The position numbers and the translations under genes are program-made. A model generated the notes under the pieces. The model ran no database searches, was not told where the DNA came from, and was given only the letters and a program-made list of their open reading frames with translations. Positions 18,791 to 19,197 of a stretch of DNA of 19,197 bases are shown here, piece by piece. Source of the DNA: Marivivens aquimaris (GTDB taxonomy: Bacteria; Pseudomonadota; Alphaproteobacteria; Rhodobacterales; Rhodobacteraceae); contig NZ_JADBGB010000007.1 of NCBI RefSeq assembly GCF_015220045.1, positions 1 to 19,197 on the forward strand. Reading direction: 5' to 3'. How positions within the stretch are numbered: position 1 is the stretch's first letter; every line of letters starts with the position of its first letter.

Positions 18791-19197
18791 GTGGCGATCT
18801 ACCATCTCAGTGCAAAAGTGATCAGCCGGGCAGGGGGCCGTTCATCTGTCGCAGCCGCCGCCTACCGGACGGCTGGGCGGCTGCGGGATGAGCGGCAGGG
18901 GTTGGAGCATGACTACAGCCGCAAGGGCGGGGTCGTGCATTCAGAGATCATGGCCCCCGAGAACGCCCCCGACTGGATGTGCGATCGCGACCAGCTCTGG
19001 AATGCGGTCGAGGCGGTCGAGAAGCGGCGCGATGCGCAGCTTGCCCGTGAGATCGAAGTGGCCCTTCCCCGTGAACTCGATCGTGGTGAGAGGTTGGAGC
19101 TCTTGCGCGGATTCGTGCAGCGAGAATTTGTTGATCGAGGCATGATCGCCGATGTGGCCATTCACGAGGGCAAAGCCCGTGATGGCCAGGGGCAGCC
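18791..19197 (+). CDS. mobA: MobA/MobL-family relaxase, N-terminal part (continues at position 1)
   Basis: This is the relaxase that nicks the plasmid at oriT and pilots the single strand during mobilisation. The start is GTG at 18791, preceded by the purine-rich AGAGAGG at 18774-18780. The opening Ala-Ile-Tyr-His-Leu-Ser-Ala-Lys is typical of MOBQ relaxases. Tyr25, in Ala-Ala-Tyr-Arg-Thr, falls at the same residue number as the nicking tyrosine of RSF1010 MobA as I remember it. The frame runs off the window after 135 codons plus two bases (cc). With the first window base (t) these give Pro136, followed by His-Ala-His-Val, the metal-binding motif. The whole protein would be 425 residues. It is divergent from traD/traG, with an oriT-like interval between, as in Agrobacterium tra regions. 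Family assignment is secure; the exact start is likely but not proven. Confidence 0.93.
   Translation, partial: MAIYHLSAKVISRAGGRSSVAAAAYRTAGRLRDERQGLEHDYSRKGGVVHSEIMAPENAPDWMCDRDQLWNAVEAVEKRRDAQLAREIEVALPRELDRGERLELLRGFVQREFVDRGMIADVAIHEGKARDGQGQ

Overview
The window reads as one complete circular plasmid of about 19.2 kb, opened inside its relaxase gene. The reading frame that starts at 18791 runs off the right edge two bases into a codon. The first base of the window completes that codon, and the frame continues through the family's His-x-His motif to a stop at 869-871. The host is probably an alphaproteobacterium of the Rhodobacteraceae type: an RPA-family RepA replicon, a MobA/MobL (MOBQ) relaxase divergent from traD/traG genes as on Agrobacterium plasmids, an integrase next to a WGR protein, and a GC-rich backbone with visibly AT-richer accessory islands. 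There are no rRNA or tRNA genes, CRISPR arrays or transposases.

Backbone. The replication and partition block lies at 14130-16412. repA is preceded by five iterons, an AT-rich repeat tract and a DnaA box. repA is followed by five centromere-like 18-bp repeats in exact register, then parA and a small ribbon-helix-helix partner. The mobilisation block lies at 16427-871 across the circle join: traG (coupling protein), a TraD-like protein, a hairpin-rich oriT-like interval, and mobA. No mating-pore genes are present, so the plasmid looks mobilisable rather than self-transmissible. A yefM-yoeB toxin-antitoxin pair (13603-14117) and a short tyrosine recombinase with a WGR protein (10458-11342) probably serve maintenance.

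Accessory region. The most interesting segment is a compact minus-strand operon (10293 to 4538). In transcription order it holds an AbiEi antitoxin, an AbiEii nucleotidyltransferase toxin, a 1063-residue fused nuclease-methyltransferase (type IIG restriction-modification), and a one-pass membrane protein of unknown function. The genes overlap or are 3-4 bases apart. Two perfect palindromes of 41 and 45 bp, sharing a 17-base core, sit in front of abiEi. The first overlaps the inferred promoter and contains the ribosome binding site. I read this as a phage-defence and plasmid-addiction cassette.

Opposite and convergent to it is ardC, an antirestriction protein, so the plasmid carries both restriction and antirestriction. 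Left of ardC lies an uncharacterised gene (2136-2993), bracketed by two diverged copies of a 97-98 bp direct repeat, then a DUF3892 gene. Two small unknown genes follow mobA. Two further unrecognised proteins lie at 11598-12197 and 12307-13491.

All identifications come from reading motifs and remembered family sequences. No database or structure search was run.
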